A stretch of 64,000 nt of DNA, taken from contig JAEMWC010000378.1 of NCBI GenBank assembly GCA_016490735.1, forward strand, positions 442,501-506,500, in the 5' to 3' direction. The notes beneath the pieces were generated by a model. That model made no database searches. It was not told where the DNA came from and worked only from the letters and a program-made list of their open reading frames with translations. Source of the stretch: Pachyseris speciosa (taxonomy: Eukaryota > Cnidaria > Anthozoa > Scleractinia > Pachyseridae). Of this stretch, positions 12,110 to 24,647 are shown piece after piece. Numbering within the stretch: position 1 is the stretch's first letter; every line of letters starts with the position of its first letter. The position numbers and the translations under genes were made by a program.

Positions 12110-12258
12110 CGCAAGTTAATTGTCGGCGCAAAAGAGATGAAAGGTAGATTTCCTGTAAGTTGTTGAACACCGTCTTCATCGAAAGTCACAGTTACCATTA
12201 CCTTTCGGTCTGATCAAAACTTTCTTCGGTTGGAGCTACAGAGAAAAAGTCTATCATG
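12110..12258 (+). promoter_or_regulatory. Possible 5' UTR exon of the GPCR gene
   Basis: The sequence ends in ATCATG followed by a consensus donor GTAAGTGC at 12259. The first plausible downstream acceptor on this strand is TTCTAG at 15208, just before the GPCR start. The pairing is inferred from splice signals only, and the 5' boundary is a guess. Confidence 0.25.
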
Positions 12259-12259
12259 G

Positions 12260-13479
12260 TAAGTGCGAAAATGTCTCGTTGTAAAAAAAAAGGTTTAGTG
12301 TAGAAGTCCTCGATATTGCAACATGTAAATATGTGCTATATAACAACGCAGTTTAATCAAACGCAGCAAGGATAGAGTGTTAATATAGCAAAACCCAAAA
12401 CTCGATGTAAATGATTTCCGTTCGATATGACGCCGAAGAGAATTGTGACATTTAAACTAAAGATTAGGCGAGACCAAGTTCGAATTTTCTGTACAGTTGT
12501 ATGAAAATGTTTGGCCCAAACTCTAGTTGAAGGGATTTTCTTCAACTTCGACATCGATCGAGGTTTTAATTTTTCAGGGTAGCCAGAGCAACTTGGTTAA
12601 TGCCGCATAACGTTTTGTATTTGGAAACCGTGTATTCATGCAGCCTTCTCCATTCTTAACCAATATACTTATGCGCCTGAACAAACAATCACACTGATCC
12701 ACGAAAGTTTGAGACCGAATCCATCTGCTCGACATAATTTTTTTCTTAAACAGTTCAGTGTAATCTTCAATACAGAGAATATGAAAATGTATTCAATATT
12801 TTTTGTCAGTGTCCGTCAAATGTGGCAAACGTGCTAATGAAAGCTGTTACAGAATAAAGTGTGCAGGTGTTATGTACGTTTTTTTGTTTGTTGTTCGTGT
12901 GCAAGCTTTCAAAGAGATCAGTTGACGGACGCGTACAGATTTCTTCAAAAGCAGCTTCTTACAGTAGACGTCTTGTCAATGGATTCATTCGGGCCGTTCA
13001 TCTTCTAATAAAAATAATGAGACTGTAGACGCTGGCTAGTAGATCACTTGATTCTTTTTCGTGTCCGAAAGATTTTAAACCTTTAATGGCGATAGCTGGC
13101 GAAAGCACAAAGCTGCGTAATGAAAAACCTTGCGCCTGATACGGTCGTGTATTCCAAGCTAAGGTTTCTTCACTGCATCTTCAGTCCTTTACCTTGCAAA
13201 AAAGCACAAACAAAGAAAAGAATGTCGAAACTATAGTGGGCCCCACCCGCCCGACAGCAGTGGTCTTTTTCATCGGAACCTTGTTTTTAATTGATCTCAT
13301 ATTTTATACTTTTCAAGTTTTTCACTGAAGCCATATCAAACTTTGTCGCTACGATAGTTTAAAGATTTCTAACAAAAACAGAATAGCTTTGAGGAGCTAT
13401 CACGATTGTTGGCCTTAAATCTTTGATTCTTGATGTTTGACAGTTTGCCAGGTAAACAAGGTTTCGAGATATGAGAAGT
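12260..13479. other. No gene seen
   Basis: Possible intron of the GPCR gene or intergenic DNA. Short open frames here have no recognisable similarity and no exon-like boundaries. Confidence 0.45.
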
Positions 13480-13483
13480 TTAA

Positions 13484-14477
13484 CCCATTGGCACCCGTGC
13501 CGGCCAAAACCGGCCGCACAAGACTCCCATGCTTCACTGAAAACTCTCAACTTTCTCAATCGCACGAATATTGCCTTAACTGTCCGTTGTGAACACGAAA
13601 TGGAATGTCCTATAAATTTGGATTGCCAATAAACGCAAGAAACGTAGCGATTTTTACCAAATATGGCCTTTTGAGTTTGGACAAGAACGAAACTGACCGT
13701 TTTTAATGTCAAAGGCGAACGACGAAATGTCCCTTTTTGCCTTTATTTTTTTTAAAGAAATCATCGTCAAAAAACCAAACTTCAACCATCATAACAAAAT
13801 TCAGTCCATGTTCTAGCTTAAAAATGACTTTTTTTTGCTCATATTCCTCTCCCGAGCTTAGATACAACCTTTCGTTCCAGTGCATTCGGGCCTCCCCGCC
13901 ATTTTCAACATCTTGACCGCACTGCACGCTGGGAAATAACGAGAATTTTTGACAGCGCCCGTTCCTTCCCCCAATACAGCCACTCCGACCTACCGCCAAA
14001 ACTTCGTGCTTGTGGTCATCTTCAGTGCTCACAAATTCCAAAATATGCGGCGGTAGGTCGAGAAATTCATCAATAGTCGAGTCCCAAAGGTACTAAGTGT
14101 CCGACCGGCCAAATTCCCAGTTCGTCGAGTAACAAGCCAAATTCGACAACAAAGTACATCACCTTGCTCGATTCTTTGAGAAAGTGGACTCTTAGCTACC
14201 GTCACGCTCAATGATGCTCATCAGACAGCCACTAAAGATGAAAAATGGCTGTAAACTTAGCAAAAATTGCAAGCAAACCGAACTTGGGCCGTTGTTGTAG
14301 CTACACGGATGAAAAATGGCTACGTCAGAATGACTTTTTCAGAAACCTTGAGCCTCCAATGCCTTAGGACAGCACCACTTTTCCATGGTAGTTTCAATAA
14401 AGAGCCACGAAATGCTATGGATCGTTTATATGTGGAAAGTCACTCCGAAAACGTAAAAACGGCTGGTAGTCAATGGG
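13484..14477. mobile_element. TTAA-flanked piggyBac-like non-autonomous element
   Basis: 994 bp with short inverted ends CCCATTG/CAATGGG, flanked on both sides by TTAA (13480-13483, 14478-14481). The target site and CCCATTG terminus suit a piggyBac-type element. Minus-strand open stretches (13709-14041, 14029-14211) do not show a recognisable transposase. Confidence 0.7.
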
Positions 14478-14723
14478 TTAAGGAATTTTTTAATTAGTTG
14501 AAAATGTCCTAGCCCTCCAAACATCTTAACCATAAGTACCAACTAACGGTTAAGTGTGCTGCCAAGTCGATGTCACACTCCGTTCAAGTCAATACCATAT
14601 AGTAGATAAAGAAATGCAAGGAGTCATAGAGGAAAAAAAATTGCATTTTGCAAGAAGACTATTTGGAATTCTACTATGAAAGTCGCAACGGAAAATTGTT
14701 GTGTCATCAAATATTTCTGAGTA

Positions 14724-15016
14724 AAGCCGCGGCTACACGAGCGATTTTTCACTCGCGCCGGTGATGCGATTTTTTCAATTTTGTCGCGTCACCAGCGCAA
14801 GTGTAGCCACCCTTGAACGTCGCAGGAAAAAAATCCCGAGAAACTGAATGAGTTTAATTTTTCGCGATTCTTTTTCTGCGATTTTTTGAGCTGTCGCATC
14901 ATCTGTGCGAGGGTGGCTACACGGGTGATTTTCACTGCGCGCTGGTGACGCGACAATTAAAAAAAAAAAATCGCATCACAATCGCAAGCAAGAAATCGCT
15001 CGTGTAGCCGCGGCTT
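14724..15016. mobile_element. MITE with AAGCCGCGGCTACACGAGCG ends
   Basis: A 293-bp element whose first and last roughly 22 bp are perfect inverse copies. Its middle carries further inverted pairs around GTGTAGCCACC and GGTGGCTACAC. It lies just upstream of the GPCR exon. Confidence 0.8.
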
Positions 15017-15208
15017 AACGTTTTGAAGATTGGGGCCCACGAAGCTCCACGTTATATCACTTATGTCAAGTAAACTTTGACCAGGAAAGAACGAAAGCCA
15101 TTAATTCAGGTACATTTTGGTTTAGGATATAGTAAGAATTCGAAGTACCACATTGCCGGATTTCAGTATGATTTGGAATATAATAACCCTATACTATTCC
15201 TGTTCTAG

Positions 15209-16228
15209 GCAACACTACCTTCAAGCAATGAAACTATGGCCTCGAACAGTGCTCCTTATCAAACATGTCTTCTTCCCAACCTTCCTCAGGATATGCAACA
15301 TGCAGTAAGCGTCGTTACGAACTTTGTACTCGTTCCTCTCAACCTGCTTCTGGCTGCCCTATCGTTTGTGATTAACCTCCTTGTTCTGACTGCAGTAATA
15401 CGAACAAGATCTCTTCAGCATCCCGTGTTGCTTTTGATGTGCAGCCTCTCAATGACTGACCTCTTTTGGGCAATGTATTCATTAGTCGTGGATACCGTAA
15501 GAATTGCGCATGACGGTTTTTGTCCGGTAGAACTGAGCGCATTCGCTCAAGCGTTTTCTGTTTTCTGTTATTCGTCAACTCTGATTAACCTAGCGGTTAT
15601 AAGCAGGGACCGACATTTTGCAGTGCGCAAACCTCTGTTGTACCGCGGTAATCTTACTCGCTCACTTGTTCTTAAAAAGGTCTCAGCCGTTTGGGCTTTC
15701 AGTGTCGTCTTCTTGATACTGAAGTGCCTGTCAGAATACATCTCGAATCTCCGTCATCCATTTCGAGTTGCTACTATATTGTTGTATGTTATAAGCATTA
15801 CCAACATGATCTACTCTTATGTTGGAATATTTATCGTCAATAAGCACCACAGGCAAGCCATGGATCAGTACGAAGCTCAAACACTTGCCGTCTTAAAGCG
15901 TGAAAAGAAACTGGCCAACACAGTTGGCTTGATCGTCATAGTGCTTTGCTTCACCTTCCTACCGGCTCTTATTTCACCGTTAATTCTGTCAATACTTGGC
16001 TTTTCAAGATCAGATTTCATCCCTTTTAGACCATTTTATGCTTTGTTTATAACTCTCAATGGTTTGTTAAATCCCCTTTTGAACTATGGAAGGAACGCAG
16101 ACGTTCGTAAAGCAGTCCGTAGATTAATCATTTTCCACCAGAGCACTGGAAGAGGACGAAGAGTACAGCCAGGCGAAGCGCAATGCCGCAGTGAAGGAAG
16201 TCGTAAAACTTTTCATCTCCCGAAATAG
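15209..16228 (+). CDS. Class A (rhodopsin-like) G-protein-coupled receptor, orphan
   Basis: A seven-transmembrane receptor of 330 residues whose coding part (15236-16228, ATG to TAG) is one exon. It is preceded by a good acceptor (CCTGTTCTAG, ending 15208), so an upstream 5' UTR exon is likely. TM1 has Asn47 (N1.50) and TM2 has Asp75 in LSMTD (D2.50). TM3 ends in Asp125-Arg126-His127, in place of DRY. TM6 has Thr240-Phe-Leu-Pro243, where CWxP is usual. TM7 has Asn279-Pro-Leu-Leu-Asn283, so the NPxxY tyrosine is replaced. The tail is short and basic. These deviations, together with an intact full-length frame, fit the large divergent intron-poor GPCR sets of cnidarians. The ligand cannot be told from sequence. 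A polyadenylation signal AATAAA lies at 16540-16545. Confidence 0.9.
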   Translation, partial: ATLPSSNETMASNSAPYQTCLLPNLPQDMQHAVSVVTNFVLVPLNLLLAALSFVINLLVLTAVIRTRSLQHPVLLLMCSLSMTDLFWAMYSLVVDTVRIAHDGFCPVELSAFAQAFSVFCYSSTLINLAVISRDRHFAVRKPLLYRGNLTRSLVLKKVSAVWAFSVVFLILKCLSEYISNLRHPFRVATILLYVISITNMIYSYVGIFIVNKHHRQAMDQYEAQTLAVLKREKKLANTVGLIVIVLCFTFLPALISPLILSILGFSRSDFIPFRPFYALFITLNGLLNPLLNYGRNADVRKAVRRLIIFHQSTGRGRRVQPGEAQCRSEGSRKTFHLPK

Positions 16229-16539
16229 GAGAACTATCGCTTGAGTCACTCCCTCACCCAGGTCTCACTCAATGAAACTTTGAACATCTGATTAACTCAG
16301 TTTGTGAATACTGAGTGCAGAAACTTCCTTGAGGCGCAGAACCTGACTTGAGGCCTCGGACAGTTTAGCAAGTCAGTCAGACATTCAATCACTACGCCAG
16401 TATTTTAAAAGTTAGTGAGTAGTTCAGTGTTATGTAAATATCAGACCCATATCTAATCCTCGATCATGTGTTCTATTTGACATTTTAATTCCTTCATTTA
16501 AACTTATTTTAAAATATATAAACATTGATTGTAAATTTG

Positions 16540-16545
16540 AATAAA
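16540..16545 (+). terminator. Candidate polyadenylation signal for the GPCR
   Basis: AATAAA about 310 bp after the stop. A short AT-rich segment (AATAAAATAACTTACATATT) is duplicated in tandem here, so a second AATAAA follows near 16578. Confidence 0.5.
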
Positions 16546-16629
16546 ATAACTTACATATTTTACATATTTTTATTTTAAATAAAATAACTTACATATTTTA
16601 CATACTTTTATTTTTATTTATTTAAACTC

Positions 16630-17370
16630 CTAGTGTAGTCCTAGCTGGTTTAAGCCAAAAAAAAATCAATGATAAACCTTTTCAGTATTTTGCTCCAAAC
16701 GGCACTTTTCAGTTCTTAATTTTATAAGCCACCAGAGACGTTTGAATTGGTCGATTATTACAAATTTTCTACTTAGTTTCTGATTACGGGAACATCCCTT
16801 GTATGGTGCTTGGGCGCTTAATATGTTTTGTAAAGTTAGGTTTGTCAGGGAGAAAATTTTAAAATAACGGCCCACTTTTGTTTAAAGGTACTCTTTTAGT
16901 GAAGCGACACTATAAGTAAGTGCGCTCGGCTATGGACAGTCAGGATGGAAACTGATTGCAAATTGATGAAGAGTTGGGCCGACGTTCTGATACGTTTTTC
17001 CTCGTTTCTAACAAAAATTACCAATAATTTTAAGCCGGTCGTGCTGTGCTATCCTTTAGATAATTGACTTGATATTTCTTTTGAAGTGCCAAGATCGTTT
17101 TGTGCAAACAAATGTTTTTAGTTTTGATTTAAACCGAATTTTGATTCCAGAACACTAAAAATACGTATGATAGTCCTCGTGCGATGAAAATTTAATTCAA
17201 ACTGCAAATAACATACACTTTTCGTTAGAGGGGATGCCTAATCTTAATATTTTATCAGGGCTCACTGCGTAGCATGCGCACTGATGGGCTTTGCTGTCAA
17301 TTCAACATGGTGGAATAAAAGAAATCTGGTGGTATATGCCTGTAGTTATTTTTCGCATTAAAACCTTTAA
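16630..17370. other. Spacer between GPCR and channel gene, no gene seen
   Basis: No exon, RNA gene or strong repeat recognised. Confidence 0.5.
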
Positions 17371-17374
17371 TACT

Positions 17375-17735
17375 AAGGGGCACTGTCGCGTAATTTGGAT
17401 CTAAGCCCAAACATGTGTTTGCAACAGTGTGATATTTAAAACATTTTACGGTAATCCTATGAAGTACCTATCACCAAGGATGATGATGAGGAAATTGATT
17501 CCAACTTGAAAAAGGTAGGCGGTAATTTTTTCAAGTTTCATCGTTGTGTCTAGGGAAAATCCCCAGAAAAATAATACTAGTTTCATTTACTAGTTTCTTT
17601 TACGTCCAAGAAAAGATTTGAAATCTATCTCTTCATTTTACACGGACCATTCATAAAAAATTATGATAGAAAAAGTACTTCGTCGCAATTCAACCTGACC
17701 CTATAACAAGCTTTGGCGTGACAGGACCCCCTCGA
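17375..17735. mobile_element. Diverged relative of the TTAA MITE family
   Basis: Starts AAGGGGCACTGTCGCG and ends GCGTGACAGGACCCC. The interior matches the copies at 4522 and 45547 in order (GATGATGAGGAAATTGATTC, TTTTTTCAAGTTTCA) but is clearly older. Boundaries are approximate. Confidence 0.5.
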
Positions 17736-17854
17736 TAAAAAAGACTGTGGTGTTACATCTTGAATGTTATGACGTCATGAAGGGGTGATTCCAGACGCCA
17801 GGAAAATTTATGTGAATTCATAACAAATCCGGAATGCTTTTAATCGGCAAGGTT

Positions 17855-20800
17855 TCACGCTCTTTCTTTTTTATCTTTCAAAATGTTAAGTATCTCCTTC
17901 AAAGTACCACTCAGATCATCCATCTTTCGATTTTGTTCTTCAAGATTGCTTTCGATGTCCATTATTTTTGCTTTTTGTTCTTGAGCGTCTTTTGTCAGCG
18001 CTTCGATTTTTTCTTGGATTCCTTTACCTCCTCTTTCATCGTCGATTGCTTTTACCTCTTCCAGTGACTCACGTGTTTGGAACGGGACCTTTTTCTGCTC
18101 AGTTTCGCCAAATATCGAGCCATTGTCGTTGCACTTGTTCTCTGAAAGCTGACGCTTGGTTTGGTCATTAACTTCAGGTGTACACATCTTTAGAAAGATA
18201 AGTTATGAAGCGAACTAATTAATCAATTTGTTTTTTTTCCTTAAGAACATTCACATACAGTTCTATCGTGTATTTTCTTACGACAATTGTTACTATGGGC
18301 TTTATATAGCCGATAACAATTTTACATGTTAGGATGCATCAATCTTTTCGGCACGGCTTCAAGCCGGAGAGCCTACTATTCTAGGCCCCTACGCTGATTT
18401 TTGGCTTAGAGTGATATCAAATGGAGCGAGAATGTCCTCGTTGGTTTTGAGCAGGTACCATCTGGAATGAGCCAATTTAGATTTCTTGATTTGGCATAAA
18501 TTCCACAAAATAGTCAGAATTTACTATAGAGAAATCCGAAAAACAATTTAACACACACACACACACACAAAACAAAACAAAATACCACGCGACTGTTTTG
18601 GGTTGCCTGTATGTAGTCTAATATGTAGTCGTAATTCGCCACTCCACAAGTTGTTTGGAGACTGGAATGAGTGAGGAATTGTGAGATTGCTCTAGTATAG
18701 ATGGGAGAATGACAGGGCAATAAAAAATCGTAGCTTTCATGTTTTCACGGCCAGGAGGGTAGCTTATTTTGACTCCGTCCAGATCGTGCTTTTATGTCTT
18801 CTGCTACTGGATTACGTCTTCTCCTCCAGTAATGCTATTGCAGTCAAACTTGGAGGGGTCGATCTATCGATACAAACCTTCGCTAGAACCCTGATCCCCT
18901 TGTGCTTCATTCCAACAAAAGGAAAAATATCTGATCTCTCAGATCCCAGTTTTATCGGAATCTTGGCAACTACTTCACTATTTAAGGAGAAGAAAATTGG
19001 TATTTCGCCATCTTCTTCTTCATTGAATCCGGCTCGACATCCAATCAAATCACCTCGATACACCACAGGGCCTGAAAGACAAGGACTCGTTCATCAATGG
19101 ACAGCAGAGAACAAAATCAGATTTTAGGAATTTATCTTTATTTTACGTAACCATATGGCAGTGATAGTCTAGCGAAAAATAGGGTGTTTCCTATTCGTGA
19201 AGTAGAAACGCGAAACAAATAAAAGCCAACCATTGTCACCAGCTTCGAAGACAGGAAAATTAAATGATGCCCAGTACAGGTTGTTAAGAGAAAATTCTCA
19301 CCTTCAACTAAATGCCTCTGATTAGAGTCATCACAATGAACAATGTTTCCATTGTACGCATGATAACCAACAGTGCGGCGTACTTCTCCAGGTGCATTGT
19401 GTTCGTCATGTCTAGCTCGCACCACACCGACAACTAGATGCCTCTTCTTCCCACCTTCTTGGACAATAACCTGGCAAACAGGAAGGATGACATAAATGCA
19501 TGCACATAAAGGTGGGTTCGATATACCAGAGCCTGCTTGTACGGAACAAAATGTTGCGACTGACAAAGGAGTGGTTCACGGTCGCCATTTAGATCGACCC
19601 GAGGTCGATCCTAGTATGCTATGACCGAGGTGTGAACGATTAGGTTTGATAATTTTAACAACGCTTTCGAAGCAGCAAGATCAGGTAGAAATACCTCAAA
19701 TTTAGGTAACTCTTTTGAGAACGGGAGTTTGTATCTTGCTCCATGGAAATCTTTGCGTGAAATGTTACAACTGCTGCAAATAGGTGGCCCAACGTACGTC
19801 AACATGTAATCTTCAATGTGAATTCCAGCACTCCTCCAGGCCTTAAACAGAAAATACAGATATGTTTGTCTATCAAGACAGATTGTCAGCAATTTTGGAG
19901 GTTCTTTGCAAACTGTGAATTAAAAAAACTTTCGCATTTAGAATTGATATGACTGTTATCAGCTAACCAGCTAACGACGTCCATGTTTTATTTATGCTCT
20001 GGTAGCTGCTTCTGAACATAATAATAGTAATAATATTTCATATTTGTATTGCGCTTTTCTCTATAAGAATAATCAAAAGCGCATTACAGTTAGCATAGTA
20101 AAACTACCGACTTATTTTAAAAGTTAAAACCTAAAATCCTAACATAATTTAAAATATTAAAAACTTTAAAACTAAGCATTAAATTTAACAAAAAGCTTTA
20201 GAAAATAAAAAAAAAGATTTGTGCGTTCAAATACAATTATATCAAAATAATGAGAACAAAAATATGAGCAAAAGCAAGCTAAGTCAGTCCAGTCCGACTA
20301 GGATGTTGAAAATGCCTTGGTCACGACATTTAGGGTCATTAATCGAGACAAAAAAATTGCATTTGAATAATGGGAAACAGTGAAATAACAATTTGTAAGG
20401 GAAGATAAGCACCAAAGAGACAAGAATAAATGCAAATATGGCGAGGATGGTGAAGGATGGAGAAGATTGAAACGGATTACAAATGACCTTTGTGAAACCT
20501 TGAGGCTAAAATTTTCAAATTCCAAAGACCGTGACCGAGCTCCTTTAAGGTGGCGTTTAAAAGCATTTATATCACTCTTGCTTCGCAGCTCTTCTGGGAG
20601 GGAGTACTTTCCTGAGACAAAAAAGTTCGAGAGCAACGTGTTTTGATTAAGGAACTAACATATATACGAACGGTTAAACCACGGAGATACGTATGATCTA
20701 ACCATTGCAGACCGTAATGTTAAGTCTTGAGTCTGCATGGACGCTGCTAGTTAAATCTAACAATGACACGTACACACACAGCCCAAAGCTACTAACCAAC

Positions 20801-23800
20801 GGGCCAAAAGGATGACACAGGTCGAGCATTTGAGCGGGATTCGGAAACACTCTTCTGACGATTTGGTTGCACATCTCCCGATTTCTGTCAGTCTCAGCTA
20901 ACATGTTGTTTATTTTATCTTCATCTGCAAGGACGAAGAAATTGTTCAGAAATTGAAACTTAATTGTTTTCCCTAGATATATTTGCTTCAGAGATAAATC
21001 TAGCTTTTCTACCGTTTGTATCACGATACAGCCACATTGATGTGGATTCTGATGTTTCGACCGCTCACTGCTGGTGTTCATCAAGCGATGTTGTGACTGG
21101 CTGCAGAGATGTTCAGTAGTGATTGTGATATTGGAATTGAGATGCCAGACACAGGGATGCCCACAATCACACAATACAACACTAGGGCTGTAACACGTAT
21201 ATAGAGGAGAGCATCATCACTATGATCATCGTCGTCGTCATCATCACAATTATTATCACCGTCACCGTCACCGTCACCATCACCATCACCATTACCAACG
21301 CCATCACCATTCCCATAACAATCACATTCACAATCACCAACACCAACACCAACACCAACACCAACACCAACGCCAACACCATCACCACCACCACCACCAT
21401 CACCATCACCATCACCATCACCATCACCATCACCATCACCATCACAATCACCATTACCGTAATCATCACCATCACCATTGCACATCATGATCCTCGTCAC
21501 CGTCACCAACACCAACACCATCACCATCTACGTCACCATTACCATCACCATCATTAACACCACCACTGTCATCACCATCACCATCACCATCACCATCATC
21601 ATCACCGTCACCACCACCGTCATCACCATCACCACCATCATCACCATCATCATCACCGTCACTACCACCAACATCACCACCACCATCATTCGGCCACCAC
21701 CACCATCATCATCATCATCGTCGCCATCGCCATTACTTTCATCATCATCATCATCACCAGCAGCAGCACCGTCATAATAATAACAATCCACACAATCATT
21801 CTATAATGATCATCATAACACCTCAGTTATAAACGTGCTGACCTGGTGCAGATGCTATAAAATAATAAAACTCAATTTGAAGAGTGTTACCTGACATAGG
21901 AAAGGCGTATCCATACTTTGCAAAATAAATATCCTTCAACCTTTCAACTATGCGATCTAGAGCTTCGAACTGTGAACAATCAGAATAAAAGAAACTCATT
22001 GTCTTTAAGTTACCTTAACAAAAGTTGTTACAAGTCAAGTCTCATTCTTGGAAAGAGCCTTAAGCTGTTCACTACAAATAAATTTTAACTGAAAGACAGT
22101 GAAGTCCTAAGGTACTTAGAAGACGCATACAAAATGAGCAAATGAAAAGTGTTTTATCAGTAGCTGACTCTTTTTTAAGGTGAACAAAACAGAAAAATAT
22201 ACCTTGATTTTGTTTACTTGCTAGCGCTAAAAACGATTTTGTGATTTGCGGGATTATCAACTGACGAAACCGGTCTCTGTGGATGATAAAATGAGGTGCG
22301 CGTGTTCAGGCCCGAAGACAGGTTTTTGCGTGGGGAGGTGCGTTTGAGCGCTGAAGGTTCGAATTGACGACCGCCTTTGGCGCGAGATAGTGGTGGGGTC
22401 CGGGGACATACTCCCCCGGGAAATGTTGAAAAGTGTTGACCTTTCAAGACTTCACAGTTTTGTGTGTTTTCAAGGACGTTACATAGAAATTCAGACAGTC
22501 AAGATCAAACGTAAAAATGTCAATACTTATGAAACATTTCTTGGTCGATATGGATTTTGAGCTTAATCCTTGAGTAGTGTGCTAAGCTCAAGCCCCCTTG
22601 AATGCTTCTGGGCAAACAAATCTACCACTTCGCATTAACGCAAGCGAAAAGAGCCTTCCTTGAGGTATGCTGGCTCTGTTGTAAGTGTGGAGTCGTCTTA
22701 GAACACTTGCGCTCCTTTCTCATTCGCAGCTGGTGGCTGGAATTGTGCAGCAAATCTCTAAGAGGACGTAAAGATTTGGGTACAAATCCCTCAAGGCTTT
22801 CACAGCGGTATTGGGTCTTTCCTGTTTTGGCTTAGAGCTGTATCCTAAATAGTCTTCCAGAAATTTAATATAGTATCGACTAACACATAGCGGGATCACA
22901 TAGCGGGCATAAATTGAAAACGGTTCAATAAGTTGATTTTCATTTCTAACTACACAATAAGCAAGTCAAGACGTAAGTACTACAGTTACGTTTACCTTTT
23001 CTTTTGTAATAACTTACTTTCTTTTCTTTTCTTTTTTTTTTCGCGTGAGTTGGGAGTGCGTACGTACCCGTTGCAACCCCCCACCCCTCCCTACGGGCCT
23101 GGTAGATGTTTTGTGCGAGTGTCATCTATTTTATTTATTGTCCAACATAAATCTTAACAAAGCTAAAATTAATTATCACCTACCCTTATCTCAATACTGG
23201 CATCGTCCGATTCGTAGTTACTGTAGAGGTTCGATGTTCTGCGCAGTGCCAAGTAAAGCTGTGATATCAGGTTCAGAGGCACAGGAATGGGATGATAGTC
23301 TCTGTATGTTCGAATGGTTACAGCCCTTTTAAATGACCACGCTCTCAAGGAGTTTTTCTGCAATAAAAGGGCAGCCTCTTCTTGGGTAAATTAAACTTTT
23401 GGTATTATCAATTGATTTATCAGTTGATACCTCGATACTGGTACTAGACAAACGCTCAATAATTGGCGAACAAGCATTAACATCTGAAATCTTTGTAACT
23501 GAGCACAGATATGCTCTACAAATCTTTGCAGCTGTGCACAGATATGCTGTACTGATTGAGGAGACTAAATGAAATCAATTCTAAATCAAATAGACTCAAA
23601 TGAAATCAAATATTGGTTTTGAGGAAGAGGAGAAAACCGTAGTGCCCGAAGAAAAACCTCTCGGAGCAGAGTTGAGAACCAACAAACTCGGCCAACATAT
23701 GACACCAAGTCCTGGAATTGAACTCGGGACACCTTGGTGGAAGGCGAGCGCTCTCACCACTGCGCCAACCCCGCTCCCCTAGAGCCACCCTGACAAGTTT

Positions 23801-24294
23801 TTAGCTTTGTAAAAACGTTGTCACTGATCATGCCAATTATTTAGGTTGTCCCTATTCTTTTTTTGTTACACAGTTCACACGTCACAAGACTTGAAGAGTT
23901 CGTGGGAACTGATTTAGAAACACCTTTAATGGTATTGAAATACAATGTTTAATCAATGATTTGGCATTTGTTTGTTACCACTATGATGTAAAACTATAAA
24001 GTTTTAACGTATAAAATCTGGTAGTGGTGATTTTTAGTGGTCCATTTTTGCTACGCATCTTTACCAGCAGTTGTTTTCATAAATATTTTATTTATTTATT
24101 TATTCATTTATTTATTTACTTATTTTATATGAACTAATTTAATCCGTTTTTAGGCCTTTTTGTCTTTTGTTTTAACTAACTACATTAGATATTGATACAC
24201 CTAGTTCATATTATATACTCACAAGTTTTTATCATTCAATCTGTAGAGCGCTTTAGAATAACCTAGTTAATTGAAGCACTACATAAATATTGCA

Positions 24295-24327
<33 letters not shown>

Positions 24328-24460
24328 AAGATTTCGTAAAGCACTTTAGAATAAAACTGAGCGATATAACGAGTGAACGACGTTTCGATGACTCCATGTT
24401 AAGTTGATAATTATGACATGGAGTCATCGAAACGTCGTTCACTCTTTATATCGCTCTTTT

Positions 24461-24494
<34 letters not shown>

Positions 24495-24606
24495 CTTTTT
24501 GTAATCGTATAATTCAATTTTTGGTTGCAAAGCGGTTATCAATAAACTATCTATCTATATCTATCTTTCTATCTATCTATCTATCCATCTATAATTATTA
24601 TTATTA

Positions 24607-24647
<41 letters not shown>

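Noticed and set aside
21081..21791. Several open frames on both strands (Asp-Gly, Val-Met, Thr-Ile rich)
   Set aside because: All are translations of the CAC/CAT satellite; no domain and no splice context.
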